In this document: positions 9,353 to 19,230 of the stretch, piece by piece
How positions within the stretch are numbered: position 1 is the stretch's first letter
Layout: each line of letters begins with the position of its first letter
From: Thermoplasmatota archaeon
GTDB lineage: Archaea > Thermoplasmatota > Thermoplasmata > Thermoplasmatales > Thermoplasmataceae
NCBI GenBank assembly: GCA_023381355.1
Contig: JAMCUL010000006.1
Coordinates: 1-64,000, forward strand
Length of the DNA: 64,000 nt
Reading direction: 5' to 3'
Program-made: the position numbers and the translations under genes
Notes under the pieces: model-generated
The model's input: only the letters and a program-made list of their open reading frames with translations
Database searches by the model: none
What the model was told of the DNA's origin: nothing

Positions 9353-10021
9353 GTGAATAATGAGATAGACACGACCATTGACGTTTCTGGGAGGATCATA
9401 TATCGCTATGTGCGAACTGTTGAGATATTTGTATATATCTTGTTTTCCACATATATTCCGGTTAATTTTCTTGTTGGGCTTTCCCTCGAATTCCTTATAA
9501 ATCTTGATTTCGCAGTTAACGCGCTATATTTACTCCTTGACTTCTATTCCTTGATTCTCTTCCTGGTATATGTATTCCTGATTTATAGATACAGACGAAA
9601 GATAAAGAAGGCAATAGAACCTGTCATGAGAATTAGTGTTCCCAGAAGAAGACAGCCTGAAAGAATGCATGGATACAGGGCTGGAAGTGCCTCGCCAGTA
9701 TTTTCACTTCTTATCACGGCCGTTGGGATTTCAGCACTTCTTGATATTCTTGACCTATCAGCCTACGAGTTCATACCCATATTCATTTTCTATATCTCCG
9801 GCCTTATCTGGTTCATCAATGTCAGCAGATCCATTTACGACGCTATGGGAAGCGGGAAATTGATCCGCATTGATCTACTTGCCTTTATAGGCTTCTCAGT
9901 CGGGTATCTTGGCGGCATTTTCATTTCTGATGCATTCTTCATCCTTTTTACCCTGACCTGGCTGTTCTCCGGAATATTCCTGTATCTTGAAAACAGAGGG
10001 AGTGAGCCCGCAGATGAGTGA
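9353..10021 (+). CDS. Multi-TM membrane protein
   Basis: Hydrophobic segments; GTG start preceded by GAGGAGG. Confidence 0.6.
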   Translation: MNNEIDTTIDVSGRIIYRYVRTVEIFVYILFSTYIPVNFLVGLSLEFLINLDFAVNALYLLLDFYSLILFLVYVFLIYRYRRKIKKAIEPVMRISVPRRRQPERMHGYRAGSASPVFSLLITAVGISALLDILDLSAYEFIPIFIFYISGLIWFINVSRSIYDAMGSGKLIRIDLLAFIGFSVGYLGGIFISDAFFILFTLTWLFSGIFLYLENRGSEPADE

Positions 10022-10328
10022 AGAACTTGATTTCAGTGAGATAGTTGGTGACGATCTCTATTCAAGCGGCGTAAGGACAGGAATCATGATTGCCCTCTAC
10101 GGAATACGGAAAATAACATTCACAGACCTTCTCATATCAACAGGTCTTCCCAGGTCCTCATTCTACTCCCACCTTAAATATCTCAGCGAGAACCAGTATA
10201 TTACTGTTAGAACCGAGATTACACTTCGGAGGCCGCTTACCTTCATCAGGATTACGGATACTGGGATGAGGAAGGTGGAGAATTATTTCAGGATCATAGA
10301 GAAATACAGGCAGAAGAATAATGAATAA
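10014..10328 (+). CDS. Winged-helix transcriptional regulator (MarR/ArsR-like HTH)
   Basis: FTDLLISTGLPRSSFYSHLKYLSENQYITVRTEITLRRPLTFIRITDTGMRKVENYF. Confidence 0.78.
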   Translation: MSEELDFSEIVGDDLYSSGVRTGIMIALYGIRKITFTDLLISTGLPRSSFYSHLKYLSENQYITVRTEITLRRPLTFIRITDTGMRKVENYFRIIEKYRQKNNE

Positions 10329-10366
10329 TACAATATGGAATCATCCTTTCAACTAGTGCACAGAAA

Positions 10367-10597
10367 TTGAAAACGATATATGTCATGTTGAAATATGGAA
10401 CAATGGGTATTTCACTTGCTTACAAATATGGCCTGTTTGGCCTGATTATAGGCGCATTTCTTGCATTGGCCTCTTCATTCATTGATGTTGGAAACAACCT
10501 GAAGGTCATGTTCATCATGACGTTCGTTGAACTTGGGTTCATAATAGGTCTTCTTATGGGTGCGAAGATCGATGATGCTAAAAACCTCAAGAAATAG
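10367..10597 (+). CDS. Small membrane protein (76 aa)
   Basis: Two hydrophobic segments with glycine-rich helices. Confidence 0.5.
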   Translation: MKTIYVMLKYGTMGISLAYKYGLFGLIIGAFLALASSFIDVGNNLKVMFIMTFVELGFIIGLLMGAKIDDAKNLKK

Positions 10598-10676
10598 TTG
10601 TATCCATATTTTATATGAAAATATGCCATGTTTGAAGAGATACAAGGCAATGTTGAATGGTTCATGGGATAGGGTT

Positions 10677-12593
10677 TCAGAGTAAATCCCTGATCGTTAT
10701 CCTTTCTTTCTCCACATCCATGATTTTCATCTTTTTATTCTCGGAAGTTTCAGTACTGCCAGTGTTATGCTCAATCTCAATCCACTTTCCCTCATGGAAG
10801 ATCTTCTCCTTTATCCGTCCGAATGCAACGAGTCCCTTTCGCGTAAGCAGTACGCTGTTTTCCTTCAGATATACAGGTATGTCTCCCCCAGAATTGACCA
10901 TTCTGTCCCCCATATTGATCTCCCCTGTCTGCAAGTTGTACCACCGGCCTTCCGGAAGGAACACCTTCCTGGATTCCATATTCCTGTGTATAATAGGGGC
11001 TACCATTATTTCAGTGCCCACCATATACTGGTCATCTATCTGGAACAGCCCATCGTTATGTGGGTAGTTGAATGCAACGGGCCTTATGACTGGTTCAAAA
11101 TTCTGCTCTGCAAGTCTCGCTTTCCAAAGGAGGTGTGGAACAATGGAATGCCTCAGGCTGAGAATTTCCCTGAAACGATCCACGAAGTAAGAATTATACA
11201 GGTAAAGTTCCTGATCGTTCTCAGTCTTGGATTTATGATTCCTGTATATTGGGAAAAACAGGGCCATCTGGTAAAATCTCAGAAGGATCTCCGGATCGGT
11301 ATATTCCAGAAATCCACCGAGGTCACACCCAACATATGGAATCCCGGAAATACTGAGTGATGCCAGGAGAGGTATCTGAAGGGCCATACTCTTGAAATTG
11401 CCATTCCCGTCCCCGGACCAGACTGCTGCATATTGCTGTATTCCTGCGAATCCTGATCTGGAAAGGATAAGGTTATCCTTGCCGAGTGCTTCCCGGGTGG
11501 CTTTTGCCTCATAATATGCATAATAGTTATGGATCCTGGAGTGCTCAACCTTCCTGCCTTCAATATCATGCAATGCGTCCTCGTCTATAGTCCTTGATTG
11601 ACTATTCATTGATGGCTCATTCATGTCGAGCCAGATTCCATCAAAGCCATCCTTCATGAAGGCTGAAATCTGCGAATTCCAGAAACTCCTTCCACCACTG
11701 CTTATAAAATCAGGGAAAGCGCACTTTCCCGGCCAGACGTTCGAGGTGAATATTTCGCCCTTTGAGGTTTCTATGTAGTTTCCCATTCCTTTCAGGAAGA
11801 TCTCATTTCTCTGATCAACCTTCAACCCCGGATCTATTATTGGGATAACACGGGTTCCCATGCTGTGGCATTTATCTGTGAATGATCTAATATCAGAAAA
11901 TTTAGTGCTGTCTATTGTGAACGGTGCGTAGTCCTTCATATAATCAATATCCAGGTAAACAGTGCCAACGGAATCCTTCCCAAATGTCTTCTGGTACATT
12001 TCCAGTATTTCCACTATCCTTGTGTCCGGGTAATAGGAATATCTGGAGATCTGGTGCTCAAGTGCCCATTCAGGCATGGTGAATGGCTTTCCGGTCAGCG
12101 TGATGAACTGTCGTAAGACTTCAACAGGTTCTGCCTCAGGGAATATATAGAACTCAAAATCCTTCGACGGTACTGTAATGACGACCCTGTCATAAATTTC
12201 CTGCCCGAAATCCATCCACATCCTTCCGCCATAGTTCACGAAGAAGCCTTCCGATTTTCCACCACTGATTTTCAGGAAGAATGGTATGGATACGTACAGT
12301 GGATCTGCCTTGAGATTGTATGCATAGCTGTCGTAATTCCAGAATTCAACCTTTGTTCTTTTTCTTTCGACTGGAAATGCTTTCTCTCCTAGCCCCATTA
12401 TGTGATCCATCAGTCCCAGTGGCATGGAAATTCTCATGCCTGCTTCATCTTCATCTATCCTGATCCCAGCATTGTCAAGAAAAGTCTTTGATTCGTCATT
12501 CTTCGCGTCAAAATTATACATATCTTTGATTAATGGAGTGTTGAATCTTGCTCTTATAACCCCTTTGCCATCTCTCTGAATCTTCAGTGACAT
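10677..12593 (-). CDS. malA: GH31 alpha-glucosidase
   Basis: GIWLDMNEPS catalytic motif, YLDIDYM, SGDGNGNF, GIPYVGCDLGGF. Confidence 0.92.
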   Translation of the reverse strand: MSLKIQRDGKGVIRARFNTPLIKDMYNFDAKNDESKTFLDNAGIRIDEDEAGMRISMPLGLMDHIMGLGEKAFPVERKRTKVEFWNYDSYAYNLKADPLYVSIPFFLKISGGKSEGFFVNYGGRMWMDFGQEIYDRVVITVPSKDFEFYIFPEAEPVEVLRQFITLTGKPFTMPEWALEHQISRYSYYPDTRIVEILEMYQKTFGKDSVGTVYLDIDYMKDYAPFTIDSTKFSDIRSFTDKCHSMGTRVIPIIDPGLKVDQRNEIFLKGMGNYIETSKGEIFTSNVWPGKCAFPDFISSGGRSFWNSQISAFMKDGFDGIWLDMNEPSMNSQSRTIDEDALHDIEGRKVEHSRIHNYYAYYEAKATREALGKDNLILSRSGFAGIQQYAAVWSGDGNGNFKSMALQIPLLASLSISGIPYVGCDLGGFLEYTDPEILLRFYQMALFFPIYRNHKSKTENDQELYLYNSYFVDRFREILSLRHSIVPHLLWKARLAEQNFEPVIRPVAFNYPHNDGLFQIDDQYMVGTEIMVAPIIHRNMESRKVFLPEGRWYNLQTGEINMGDRMVNSGGDIPVYLKENSVLLTRKGLVAFGRIKEKIFHEGKWIEIEHNTGSTETSENKKMKIMDVEKERITIRDLL

Positions 12594-12686
12594 AACTCCA
12601 TATCTGGTGAATGTGTAAAATCTTTTTTATAATTACTACCGATCGTAGTCAGATTATTCAAAAAATGCCCTGCCAGATTAAAAAAA

Positions 12687-14153
12687 TTAGAAACCGGGAA
12701 CGGTTCCTATCCTTAACTTATTTCCGGAATAATCCACATAGACATTCTTTATCTTGAGATATTCCTCTATTCCATACTTGCTTCCTTCACCGGCCTGCCC
12801 GGTCATCCTGAAACCAGTGTGGTATCCCTGTGATGCTTCTGGGCCTGGCATGTTTACATATATTTCCCCAAATCTGATCCTCTCCGAGGCCTCATACACA
12901 AGATTCATGTCTGAGGTGAAAAGGTATGATGCGAGACCATACCTGGAATCATTGGCGAGCCTGAACATTGTCTCCTTATCGCTTACCTCGTGAATCCCGA
13001 CTATTGGACCAAAAATTTCTTCCTGGAAGAGAGGGGATTCCTGTGGTACATTATCTATTACCGTCGGTTCAAAGAAGAAGCCGTTCTTCAAAGGACCGGA
13101 CATATCAGGAATCTTTCCACCTGCCACAATATTGAGTTTTTCCTGCCGGGCCTTGGACATGAACGATTCCATTGTCTCCACTGCCCCCCTATTTATCAGT
13201 GGTCCCATTACAGATGTTGTAGGATCGCCAACCCTTATCTCACTGGTCATCTTCAGGAAGATATCCATGAACTTCTTCTTGACGTCTGAATGGACATAAA
13301 CCCTTTCAGCCGCGATACATGACTGGCCTGCATTCCAGAATTTGGCCCATATAAGCGCTCTTGCAGCGTTTTCAAGATAAGCATCCTTCCATATGATGAA
13401 TGGTGCCTTGCCCCCCAGTTCCAGGATTGTCTTGGCCATGTTCTTTGCAGTGTTCTGAATTATTCTCTGTCCGGTTTCTGTGGATCCGGTCATGGTCACA
13501 AGGCCAACCTTTTTGTGGGATACTATATAGTCGCCGATCTCTGAGCCTTTTCCAGTGATGAGGTTGAGGACTCCTCTTGGTATCCCTGCTTCCACAAATT
13601 TCCTAACAATCCATTCAGCTGTGAGCGGCGTATCACTGCTTGGCTTCAGCACTACAGAATTACCGGTTAGCAATGCCGGAGCAAGTTTACGTGCGACCAT
13701 TGCTGCAGGGAAGTTCCATGGAGTCAATGCGATAACGACACCATGCGGGATCTTGTACTGGAAGATCTTCCTGTGGGAAGTCGTCCCTTCAACAATATCA
13801 CCGGTGATCTTCCTGGCGAATTCAGAATAGTAATAAACCTGATCCAGGACCCCATCTACCTCCTCGGCCGCCTGTACCTTCACCTTTCCGCACTCCCTGA
13901 TCAGTATCTCCTCAAGTTCCTTTCTTGCAGCCTTTATGCGGTCTCCTGTTTCACGTATAATCCTTCCTCTTTCAACAGATCCAAGAGCATACCAGGCCTC
14001 ATAGGAGGCTTCTGCTGCATCGATTGCCCGGTCCACGTCATCAGTTGTGGATGCTGGAAATTTGTCCAGTAATTCCCCTGTTGAGGGATTCAGCTTGTCT
14101 ATGGTCTTTCCGTTGCTAGAATCTACCCATTGACCATCAATATAGTTTTTCAT
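12687..14153 (-). CDS. NAD(P)-dependent aldehyde dehydrogenase
   Basis: TPWNFPAAM, ELGGKAPFIIW, NAGQSCIAAERVYV, EEIFGPIVGI motifs of the ALDH superfamily. Confidence 0.93.
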   Translation of the reverse strand: MKNYIDGQWVDSSNGKTIDKLNPSTGELLDKFPASTTDDVDRAIDAAEASYEAWYALGSVERGRIIRETGDRIKAARKELEEILIRECGKVKVQAAEEVDGVLDQVYYYSEFARKITGDIVEGTTSHRKIFQYKIPHGVVIALTPWNFPAAMVARKLAPALLTGNSVVLKPSSDTPLTAEWIVRKFVEAGIPRGVLNLITGKGSEIGDYIVSHKKVGLVTMTGSTETGQRIIQNTAKNMAKTILELGGKAPFIIWKDAYLENAARALIWAKFWNAGQSCIAAERVYVHSDVKKKFMDIFLKMTSEIRVGDPTTSVMGPLINRGAVETMESFMSKARQEKLNIVAGGKIPDMSGPLKNGFFFEPTVIDNVPQESPLFQEEIFGPIVGIHEVSDKETMFRLANDSRYGLASYLFTSDMNLVYEASERIRFGEIYVNMPGPEASQGYHTGFRMTGQAGEGSKYGIEEYLKIKNVYVDYSGNKLRIGTVPGF

Positions 14154-14304
14154 GGTTAGACATGTGCTACATAGGATTTATCTGTTTTCATTTTTACGGG
14201 ATTTCCCGGAAGGTCTTCCATTCAGGGATGTGTGCACACTGATTTACCAATCCATAAAATCCAAGTTATCAGATCTGATCCTCGGAATATGCCTGCAATC
14301 AACA

Positions 14305-15078
14305 TCAGAACATCCTGACATTTCCCTTTTCATATTTTTTATATGCGCTGAGAAGATCTTCCAGGTGTTCCACGGTTGAAAATTTCGGTACAGGATAAGC
14401 TCCAAGCGAAATTGTGTAAAGCAGGCTGTATGCTGATACGGAAAGCCCGGATTTCTTTATGTTATCCCTCATCTTATGATTCTCAGGCATTCTGTTCCTG
14501 TTAAGGGGTGAATAAGCTATTGGCAGGATCCCTTTTTCCTCAGAAAACTCCCTTATTTCATTGAACTGTGACTGTCTGGACACATTCAGTTCGATCTGGT
14601 TTGCGTAAATCTGGCCTGATGAAAGGGAATAAGAAAGGGAAAGCAGTTCAAGGCCAAAATTGCTAACGCCGACGTATCTTGCCAGACCATCGTCTTTCAG
14701 GTCAAGCAGATCCTTTATTAATTCGGGTAGATCGTGATTCTCATCGGGCCAGTGAAGAAGGTAGAGATCAACATAATCAGTTTTCATCCTCCTAAGTGAT
14801 CTGTTTAGTGCGTCCCTCAAATTGCCATATGATGATGGCCAGGCCTTGGTAATGATGAACAGGTTCTTCCTGTTGTTCGTTTCAACTGCCCTTCCAACCA
14901 GCTCCTCTGAATGCCCTGCTCCATACATTTCAGCTGTATCAATAACATTGATCCCACCCTGGATTGCCCTGTTTATGATTTCAACCCACTGGTTGTCCCG
15001 CGAATAATCCGGTTGCGAGGCTCCTCCCATCCGCCATGTACCTATTCCGAACGGGAAGAACTGCTTTTTCTCTATCAT
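14305..15078 (-). CDS. Aldo/keto reductase
   Basis: GINVIDTAEMYGAGHSEELVGRA, DYVDLYLLHWPDE, YVGVSNFG. Confidence 0.93.
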   Translation of the reverse strand: MIEKKQFFPFGIGTWRMGGASQPDYSRDNQWVEIINRAIQGGINVIDTAEMYGAGHSEELVGRAVETNNRKNLFIITKAWPSSYGNLRDALNRSLRRMKTDYVDLYLLHWPDENHDLPELIKDLLDLKDDGLARYVGVSNFGLELLSLSYSLSSGQIYANQIELNVSRQSQFNEIREFSEEKGILPIAYSPLNRNRMPENHKMRDNIKKSGLSVSAYSLLYTISLGAYPVPKFSTVEHLEDLLSAYKKYEKGNVRMF

Positions 15079-16196
15079 ATTTCAATTCCCAGCATCTTTC
15101 CTATTTCTTTTCCTGAGGTGCCTGCAAGCGCAAGCTTCTCCTTGACATTGAATGATTCGGTTTTTGTTCCAGGCTGGTTTTTCAATACATTTTGCAGGAG
15201 GTCCTTCTTCATCTCGAAGACCTTCATTGCAAATTGCCTGATATTCCCGGTGTCAATTATCTCATTCCCATTATCAGAAAGATGAGTCAGCTTCATCTTG
15301 TTTCCCTCAATTTCCATTATGCTCCCATATATGCGATCGAGTGGATCCTGAATCCTTTCCATTTCTATGGTACTGCTGAGCGCAGAATTTCCAGTTATAT
15401 CAATTGTCTGTTTGTCTATAGAATATTCGATGGAAAGGAATGCGCTGTCATTTCCTCTTGACATCACGAATGTAACTTTACCATCACTGTCCGGATCTGA
15501 AAAGACAACAAACAGGTTTCCCTTGCTGATGCTTGCAGATGACAGGTAATAACGGTCAATCCTCTCATAATCTACCTGGGTTTCCTTTCCAACCCAGTTG
15601 CTGCCACTGCTGACCGGAATCCTGACTCCCTTTTCGAGTGAACCGAATTTTATCGGTTCCTTGAATATCTCCAGGCTTCTAGTGTTGAGGGAAAATTCGT
15701 ATTCGATTCCTCCCTCTGCGATATATTTGACCGTCGAATCATATACACCCTCCACCAGCTTGAGATTGATGGTCATGTCAATCACTTTCATTGCATCTGA
15801 GGAGAGGAAGGCCTGTATATTCTTTGTTGAATTCATTCTTGCTGACGACATCCCTGTCTCGATCTCGTCCATCTTCGCCTTGAAGTCATCACCAACACGT
15901 TTCTTCAGCTTCTCAAGGCTTGCCTTTACGAAGTCGTTGATCTCCTTCTCTGTATCTCCTATTCCCTTGTATGCCTTTGTTGCCTTGAAATCCTCTATTA
16001 CCTTTGAAATATTGACCTGGAGCTTGTCTATATCTGCAGTTTCCTGAGGTAAAGCATTTTTTAAACTGTCAAGATTGACCTTCAGATTATCGTAATCATT
16101 CTGGCTGATTATGGAATCCAGCAAATACTGGAAATAAATCCTAACCGTTTTCTCATCAGCCGAAGAGTTTGAAGTTTCTATTTTAATCCCCGTCAT
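15075..16196 (-). CDS. Hypothetical protein (N-terminal coiled-coil, C-terminal beta-rich)
   Basis: Long open frame, charged helical N-half; no family recognised; overlaps the aldo/keto reductase start by 4 nt. Confidence 0.65.
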   Translation of the reverse strand: MTGIKIETSNSSADEKTVRIYFQYLLDSIISQNDYDNLKVNLDSLKNALPQETADIDKLQVNISKVIEDFKATKAYKGIGDTEKEINDFVKASLEKLKKRVGDDFKAKMDEIETGMSSARMNSTKNIQAFLSSDAMKVIDMTINLKLVEGVYDSTVKYIAEGGIEYEFSLNTRSLEIFKEPIKFGSLEKGVRIPVSSGSNWVGKETQVDYERIDRYYLSSASISKGNLFVVFSDPDSDGKVTFVMSRGNDSAFLSIEYSIDKQTIDITGNSALSSTIEMERIQDPLDRIYGSIMEIEGNKMKLTHLSDNGNEIIDTGNIRQFAMKVFEMKKDLLQNVLKNQPGTKTESFNVKEKLALAGTSGKEIGKMLGIEI

Positions 16197-16349
16197 GGAT
16201 ATGACAGGATGTTTTTTTAATCTTACCTTCACAGATGGATAGCTTGTATCAATTCATGATAATGGCAGACAAATGTATGGCTCCTCCATGAAGTACTGTA
16301 TTACGTGCAAATTTGATAAGATTTATATCCTTGGTCACATAGAAGATTC

Positions 16350-16820
16350 ATGGATGAGGAGAAGCGAGAAGACCCGCTGGATCCATTGATCGATTCATTT
16401 GAGATTAGCGTAAAAGCCCTTATGCTTCTTTCCGACAGGGATGATACCATATCAAGATCGGATATAATACGGAGAATGGAGAACAGTTCAAGCGAGGAGG
16501 TCCGGGAGTTCATAGACATAATCAGGACAGCCAGGAAGGGTAATGACCTGAGCATTCTCTTTTCAACAGTAGGTGAGTTCCTGCTTTCTGCTTTCCTGTT
16601 TATACTGGGCATAATCCTGGTAGTTCCGACGTTTTCTTCGGGAGCAAACAGTAATGTCTTCTTTTCCTATTATGTGAATGCACTCAGGTTTGCTGAGATA
16701 AGTTCAGGATATTTCCAGGTTGCGCTCTTCATAAATTTCCTGATTGCACTGATTGTTCTCTTTGCAGGATTCTTCACTCTCAGGACGGCACGTGTTAATA
16801 TCAGGTACCTGTTCAGGTGA
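16350..16820 (+). CDS. Membrane protein with two TM segments
   Basis: Soluble helical N-terminus then two hydrophobic segments; immediately upstream of a permease. Confidence 0.6.
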   Translation: MDEEKREDPLDPLIDSFEISVKALMLLSDRDDTISRSDIIRRMENSSSEEVREFIDIIRTARKGNDLSILFSTVGEFLLSAFLFILGIILVVPTFSSGANSNVFFSYYVNALRFAEISSGYFQVALFINFLIALIVLFAGFFTLRTARVNIRYLFR

Positions 16821-16826
16821 AGTAAT

Positions 16827-18650
16827 TTGGACAGAAAGACCATCAGGAAGATCTATTTTGCAAGGGTACTGATTACTGCCGCATCGTTTTCAATATTCAT
16901 GCTGATCAGCATATTCGGCATAGTTAATTTCTCATATATCTTCGATTTCACGTCATTCACACTTAGGAGGACTGTCCTGCTGATATCGTTCTTCACAGGC
17001 CTTGTTCTTGCGCTCTATCTTACACTGTCGTTCCCACTTTCCCTAAGGGTTCATTTCTCAAGGCCCAGAGTGACAGGAAAGTCACGGCCTGTTTATGGCT
17101 TCTTTATCGTTCTATCAATAGGAATAGGATCCACGCTTGGTTCTCCCCTGTTCATCCTCATTCCAGAAAATGCACTTCAGTTCGGCATCATATCTACCAT
17201 CTCCCTTCTGGTCGCTGCCGGAACATCCCTGATAATGGCGAGAGTCTACAATGATGTTTATCTCTTTCACAGGAATAACGGGAAAGACATAGTCGGAGGA
17301 CCTGCTTTTGTCAGGGAAGCCTACGGAGTTTCATCGGTGAGGTACTTCATAAGCAGGACTTCGATGTGGGTGGCTAATTCTGCACTGGCTGCATACTGCG
17401 TGATAATTTTCTTCGATCTGCTCCTCATCGTCCTTCCTTCAAGCCACTTTGTGTCTGGCATGTACTCGCAGATACTTATTTACGGGATTCTGGGTCTCTT
17501 CATCTTCTGGTTCATCATCAATGCATTCTTTGAGGAAAGGTATATTGTCCTGATTGGAAAGGTACAGCTAATTATGATGGTGGTTATGGCAGCCATCCTC
17601 ATTGCTGAGGAGGCAGTTGTCTTCCACAGTGCACCTCTTTCCACAAGGCTCTTCTTCTCATTCTCTGGAAACTGGTTCGAGGACATCCTTATTGACACCG
17701 GGTACCTCTTCATCCTCTTCTTCGGTTTCCAGGAAATAATGGCGTTCCAGAGAAGCGTGGATACGAAATCCGAATATTTCATACCCCTGATAAGGAAGAA
17801 GATCAGGATTGGGAAGGACAGGATCATCAAGCTCAGCATGATTCTCACAGTGATTATATCCTCTTCAATCAACATCGCATACTCAATTGCAGTGCTCATG
17901 ACTCAGCAAAGGGGGGAAGGACTGGAAACTGCCTCAATTCCGGCCTTTAAGATAGCCAGTCTTGCAGGAGGCGGGGTTGCTTACGTATTCATGATAGTAG
18001 CCTTCATAATTGCAACCCTGACCACCTTTGTTCCGGCTTTTCTTGCTGCCTCCCGACACCTTAGGTCCCTTGGAGAAGACCGTATCTTCCCGCTCTCCGT
18101 AACCAGATTCTCATGGGTATTCACCCTTATTTTCATAATAATATTGATTGAAACAGGTGAAGATTTCCTGCTGAGCATTACTGACTTCATGGTTTTGATC
18201 AGCCTTGCATTCATCAATCTTTCAGCGCTGAGGTACAGGAGGGAAATGGGAAGGATCAATGGAGCTGTAAGGCCGGTGATAGTCGGAATGCTGACATTCA
18301 CATTTGGCGCTTTCAATTATTTCATTGACCCCTATGTCGTGCTTTTTTCGATTCTTGTAATAGCCACTTCCTATCTAATACACAATATAATAAACATGGA
18401 AGCTGCAGCTAAGAAGCTTTACTCCGCATCAATCCTTGTCATGGTCTTCCTGACCTCAGTCTTTACAGGAATAAATTACAGCAGCCTCAACGCGATTAAT
18501 ATACCATCAATAGGGATTACGGGAGAGTTTGAAGGTCTGCTATTCCTTCTTCTTCTGCTCATCCTGTCCGTGATAGCAATGGTGGAATTCATACTTGAGT
18601 GGATACTGACAAGAGGAGGTTATGAGGAGGCAATTAAATCATTGATCTGA
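16827..18650 (+). CDS. APC-superfamily amino acid permease-like transporter
   Basis: About 12+ TM, GIGSTLGSPLF N-terminal motif, TFVPAFLAASRHLRSLGEDRIFP. Confidence 0.8.
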   Translation: MDRKTIRKIYFARVLITAASFSIFMLISIFGIVNFSYIFDFTSFTLRRTVLLISFFTGLVLALYLTLSFPLSLRVHFSRPRVTGKSRPVYGFFIVLSIGIGSTLGSPLFILIPENALQFGIISTISLLVAAGTSLIMARVYNDVYLFHRNNGKDIVGGPAFVREAYGVSSVRYFISRTSMWVANSALAAYCVIIFFDLLLIVLPSSHFVSGMYSQILIYGILGLFIFWFIINAFFEERYIVLIGKVQLIMMVVMAAILIAEEAVVFHSAPLSTRLFFSFSGNWFEDILIDTGYLFILFFGFQEIMAFQRSVDTKSEYFIPLIRKKIRIGKDRIIKLSMILTVIISSSINIAYSIAVLMTQQRGEGLETASIPAFKIASLAGGGVAYVFMIVAFIIATLTTFVPAFLAASRHLRSLGEDRIFPLSVTRFSWVFTLIFIIILIETGEDFLLSITDFMVLISLAFINLSALRYRREMGRINGAVRPVIVGMLTFTFGAFNYFIDPYVVLFSILVIATSYLIHNIINMEAAAKKLYSASILVMVFLTSVFTGINYSSLNAINIPSIGITGEFEGLLFLLLLLILSVIAMVEFILEWILTRGGYEEAIKSLI

Positions 18651-19230
18651 GTTTCAATGTGTCTGCGTAGGGATCCTGTGATGAGTAGAGCATTGAACTG
18701 ACTGCTATTCCGTCGTAATTAAGATCAATAATTCTGGCCACGTTGCTGAAACTTATCCCCCCTATGGCGTATATCGGAATGTCAATCCTTGGCCTTGCAC
18801 TTTTTATAACCTCTGGATTGCATAGAGTATAATCCTTCTTCGTGCCTGTTGGATACATTGAGCCAAAGGCTATGTAATTTGCCCCCTTAAGTTGAAGGTT
18901 TACGGCAATATCCGGATCGCAGTAGGCTGATCCACCGAGCAGTATTCCGGGATATTGTTCCCTGATGGACCCTATATCCCGGTCGTCCTTTCCCACATGG
19001 ACACCGTCTGATTCTATTTCTGGATAAAGATCAATGCGGTCATTTATATAGAAAAGTGTCCCATGATCCATGCACATTCCTTTCAACTTCCTTGCAACCT
19101 CTATAAATTTACTGCTACTGGATGTCTTATCCCTGTACTGAAGAATCTCGATTCCTGCCATCAATATCCTTTCAGTTTTCCTGTAAAATGAATCCCCGGT
19201 GAAATCAGGAGTAATTCCATATATTATCAT
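18634..19230 (-). CDS. thiE: Thiamine-phosphate synthase
   Basis: IEILQYRDKTSSS, FYINDRIDL, DGVHVGKDD, ANYIAFGSMYPTGTKKDY, IYAIGGIS. Confidence 0.9.
   Translation of the reverse strand: MIIYGITPDFTGDSFYRKTERILMAGIEILQYRDKTSSSSKFIEVARKLKGMCMDHGTLFYINDRIDLYPEIESDGVHVGKDDRDIGSIREQYPGILLGGSAYCDPDIAVNLQLKGANYIAFGSMYPTGTKKDYTLCNPEVIKSARPRIDIPIYAIGGISFSNVARIIDLNYDGIAVSSMLYSSQDPYADTLKLRSMI

Noticed and set aside
13555-14072. Antisense ORFs opposite the aldehyde dehydrogenase
   Set aside because: Shadow ORFs opposite a confidently identified ALDH gene.
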